Under the pieces are notes generated by a model. The model worked only from the letters and a program-made list of their open reading frames with translations, was not told the DNA's origin and did not search any database. From positions 1-7,156 of the forward strand of contig JALWMN010000052.1 of NCBI GenBank assembly GCA_027083895.1: a stretch of 7,156 nt of DNA, in the 5' to 3' direction. Both the position numbers and the translations under genes were made by a program. Every line of letters starts with the position of its first letter. The first letter of the stretch is position 1. The stretch is from Campylobacteraceae bacterium. GTDB taxonomy: Bacteria > Campylobacterota > Campylobacteria > Campylobacterales > Sulfurovaceae. Positions 5,974 through 7,156 of this stretch are shown here, in pieces.

Positions 5974-6006
5974 TAAAAAGTGTAAAGTAATACTTGACAC
6001 TTTTTA
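5974..6006. promoter_or_regulatory. 33-bp palindromic operator over the regulator's -35 box
   Basis: The arms are 5974-5989 and 5991-6006, centred on A5990. Fifteen of the 16 arm positions pair, and only A5984/G5996 does not. The core of the left arm reads AAAAAGTGTAAAGTA, and the right arm contains TTGACA, the -35 box. The size and near-perfect symmetry fit a binding site for a dimeric regulator, most simply the MerR-type protein encoded just downstream. A bound protein would cover the -35 and so repress. Confidence 0.7.
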
Positions 6007-6022
6007 CTCTTTCTGCTATAAT
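5994..6022 (+). promoter_or_regulatory. Consensus sigma-70 type promoter of the MerR-type gene
   Basis: TTGACA (5994-5999) and TATAAT (6017-6022) are both perfect consensus with a 17-bp spacer, and a TG precedes the -10 (TGCTATAAT). This is the strongest promoter in the window and the only one with a real -35. The expected start near 6029 gives a leader of about 20 nt, with AGGAG at 6040-6044. The spacer is the ordinary 17 bp, not the 19-20 bp that classical MerR activators twist. Confidence 0.85.
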
Positions 6023-6049
6023 GCAAAAATATGAGTAACAGGAGTCTAT

Positions 6050-6709
6050 ATGGCACTAAAGATGAAAGAGCTTATAGAGCAAACCGGAGAGAGTAAATCG
6101 ACCATTCTCTACTATCTCAAAGAAGGGCTTTTGCCAGAGCCTAAGAAGCCAAAACCAAATGTAGCACTCTATGATGATTCGGCTGTAAATATTATAAAGT
6201 TTATTAAATATTTACAAAGAAACTTCTCCTACTCAATTGCAGAGATTAAACATATATTTGCAAACAATCGATTTGAGTTTGATAACTCATTTGAGAATTT
6301 GATAGAAGCCATTAAGGCTCTTAGACTCAATAGTGATGGAAGTTATACAAAAGAGGAGTTTTTAGATTTAGCCAAAATCGATCCAAAAGAGTTAGAGGAG
6401 TTTATAGCTAAGGGATATATATCTAATGGGCTCTATGGCAAAGGGGAGTTAGAGATAGTAGATATCCTTAAAAGAGCAAAAGCGATGCATTTAGATTTCT
6501 CTCTTATCGATAGCTATGTTGCCCATGCTAAAGAGTTGGCAAAGTTAGAGAATGATGTGGGGGCCAATCTGTTAGCAGACGATTCAAAAGAGCATAATGG
6601 ACGCTATGAACTCCTCTTTGATATAATCTTAAAACTAAAGCCCTATATCTTTAATAGCTACACTGTAAAAGAGCACCAAAAAAGGATCAATGATGAAAAA
6701 TCTCTTTAA
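6050..6709 (+). CDS. MerR-family transcriptional regulator
   Basis: A 219-residue protein with an N-terminal MerR winged helix-turn-helix: residues 4-40 hold KMKELIEQTGESKSTILYYL and EGLLPEP, and the wing follows at VALYDDSAVNIIKFIKYL (38-55). The C-terminal 140 residues are helical and charged with no recognised effector domain. There are no cysteines anywhere, so it is not a thiol-type metal sensor like MerR or ArsR-like MerR proteins; the ligand is unknown. ATG 6050 is favoured by AGGAG five bases upstream; M5 at 6062 is a weaker alternative. It overlaps the transporter gene downstream by about 17 bases, so the two form an operon, and it probably regulates itself through the palindrome at 5974-6006. 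A lipid-related signal would suit the neighbouring LplT-like transporter, but that is only inference. Confidence 0.8.
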   Translation: MALKMKELIEQTGESKSTILYYLKEGLLPEPKKPKPNVALYDDSAVNIIKFIKYLQRNFSYSIAEIKHIFANNRFEFDNSFENLIEAIKALRLNSDGSYTKEEFLDLAKIDPKELEEFIAKGYISNGLYGKGELEIVDILKRAKAMHLDFSLIDSYVAHAKELAKLENDVGANLLADDSKEHNGRYELLFDIILKLKPYIFNSYTVKEHQKRINDEKSL

Positions 6710-7156
6710 AGTTCCAGGATGGAGTATTTATATCTTTATAGTCTTTTTAAATGCGATGACCGATCTAGGCCACAAGATCATTTTGCAAAATACCATCTTT
6801 AAGGCCTATAGTGGGAGTGAATTGATCATTCTAACAGCAGTTGTAAATGCACTTATTCTTTTGCCATTTATCTTACTCTTCTCTCCATCTGGCTATTTGA
6901 GTGATAGGTACTCTAAAACAAAGATTATAAAACTTGCTAGTGCAGCTGCAGTAGTAATTACAATCTTTATTACTCTTAGTTACTACTTTGGGCTCTTTTG
7001 GTTTGCATTTGCTTTAACATTTTTGCTTGCAGCCCAGAGTGCAATCTATGCCCCAGCAAAGTATGGACTTATTAAAGAGATGCTTGGAAGCAGAAATATC
7101 GCAAATGGTAATGGTCAGGTACAAGCTGTAACAGTAGTAGCAATTTTGTTTGGAGC
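6693..7156 (+). CDS. MFS transporter, LplT/Aas-like (partial, 5' part)
   Basis: The first 154 codons of a membrane protein run off the right edge. It has several hydrophobic segments, the MFS loop 2-3 motif as GYLSDRYSKTK (residues 67-77), and QSAIYAPAKYGLIKEML (115-131). That last block matches the conserved FxGPAKYGxLPE region of lysophospholipid transporter LplT and the MFS part of Aas-type acyl-ACP--phospholipid acyltransferase fusions, which flip and re-acylate lysophospholipids at the inner membrane. Whether an acyltransferase domain follows cannot be seen. Two in-frame ATGs exist, at 6690 and 6693. AAAGGA (6681-6686) gives a better six-base spacing to 6693. The start lies inside the end of the regulator gene in another frame, implying translational coupling. 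Confidence 0.8.
   Translation, partial: MKNLFKVPGWSIYIFIVFLNAMTDLGHKIILQNTIFKAYSGSELIILTAVVNALILLPFILLFSPSGYLSDRYSKTKIIKLASAAAVVITIFITLSYYFGLFWFAFALTFLLAAQSAIYAPAKYGLIKEMLGSRNIANGNGQVQAVTVVAILFG

Noticed and set aside
5974..6006. Palindrome as a NrdR box for nrdB
   Set aside because: NrdR boxes carry ACAC then GTGT around an AT core; here the order is GTGT then ACAC, and the arms are much longer.
1..7156. CRISPR arrays, tRNA or rRNA genes, insertion-sequence transposases
   Set aside because: I saw no regularly spaced repeats, no cloverleaf with a T-arm motif and no transposase frame on either strand.

Overview
The window looks like an AT-rich chromosomal segment from a Campylobacterota (epsilonproteobacterium), closest in style to sulfur-oxidising lineages such as Sulfurimonas or Sulfurovum. 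This rests on recalled protein families: the DUF420 protein, the periplasmic rhodanese, the NrdB subtype and the organisation of the ars genes. It also fits the promoters, most of which are a strong TATAAT -10 box with little or no -35. Genus is not resolvable by eye.

Layout. (1) Positions 1-2200 hold an arsenic or thiol-metalloid type cluster on the + strand: the tail of a small thioredoxin-fold protein, a cysteine-rich BFD-like [2Fe-2S] protein and an ArsP/DUF318 permease, all with overlapping reading frames. These are followed by a thioredoxin-type arsenate reductase (arsC) and the wreck of an arsB arsenite pump (two nonsense codons, three frameshifts, an internal deletion and a lost C-terminal half). 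(2) A secreted rhodanese-like protein (2304-2957) converges on a DUF420 membrane protein, with overlapping stop codons. (3) A divergent promoter pair leads into galE. (4) A 318-bp gap between the convergent galE and nrdB holds an almost continuous hairpin of about 200 nt, the least expected structure in the window. (5) nrdB (class I ribonucleotide reductase small subunit) is divergent from a MerR-type regulator whose promoter has consensus -35 and -10 boxes and carries a 33-bp near-perfect palindrome over the -35 box. The regulator overlaps an MFS transporter gene that runs off the window and resembles LplT or the N-terminal part of Aas-like fusion proteins.

How the genes work together. ArsC would reduce arsenate to arsenite. 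The dedicated arsenite pump is dead here, so the intact permease with its two coupled redox/cysteine proteins is the only visible export route, unless another pump lies outside the window. The regulator and transporter are probably one autoregulated operon, and its operator lies close enough to the nrdB promoter to affect that gene too.

Most of the window is ordinary metabolic sequence. The two items most worth a second look are the long hairpin at 4634-4831, whose transition differences all preserve G-U pairing on one strand, and the palindromic operator at 5974-6006.
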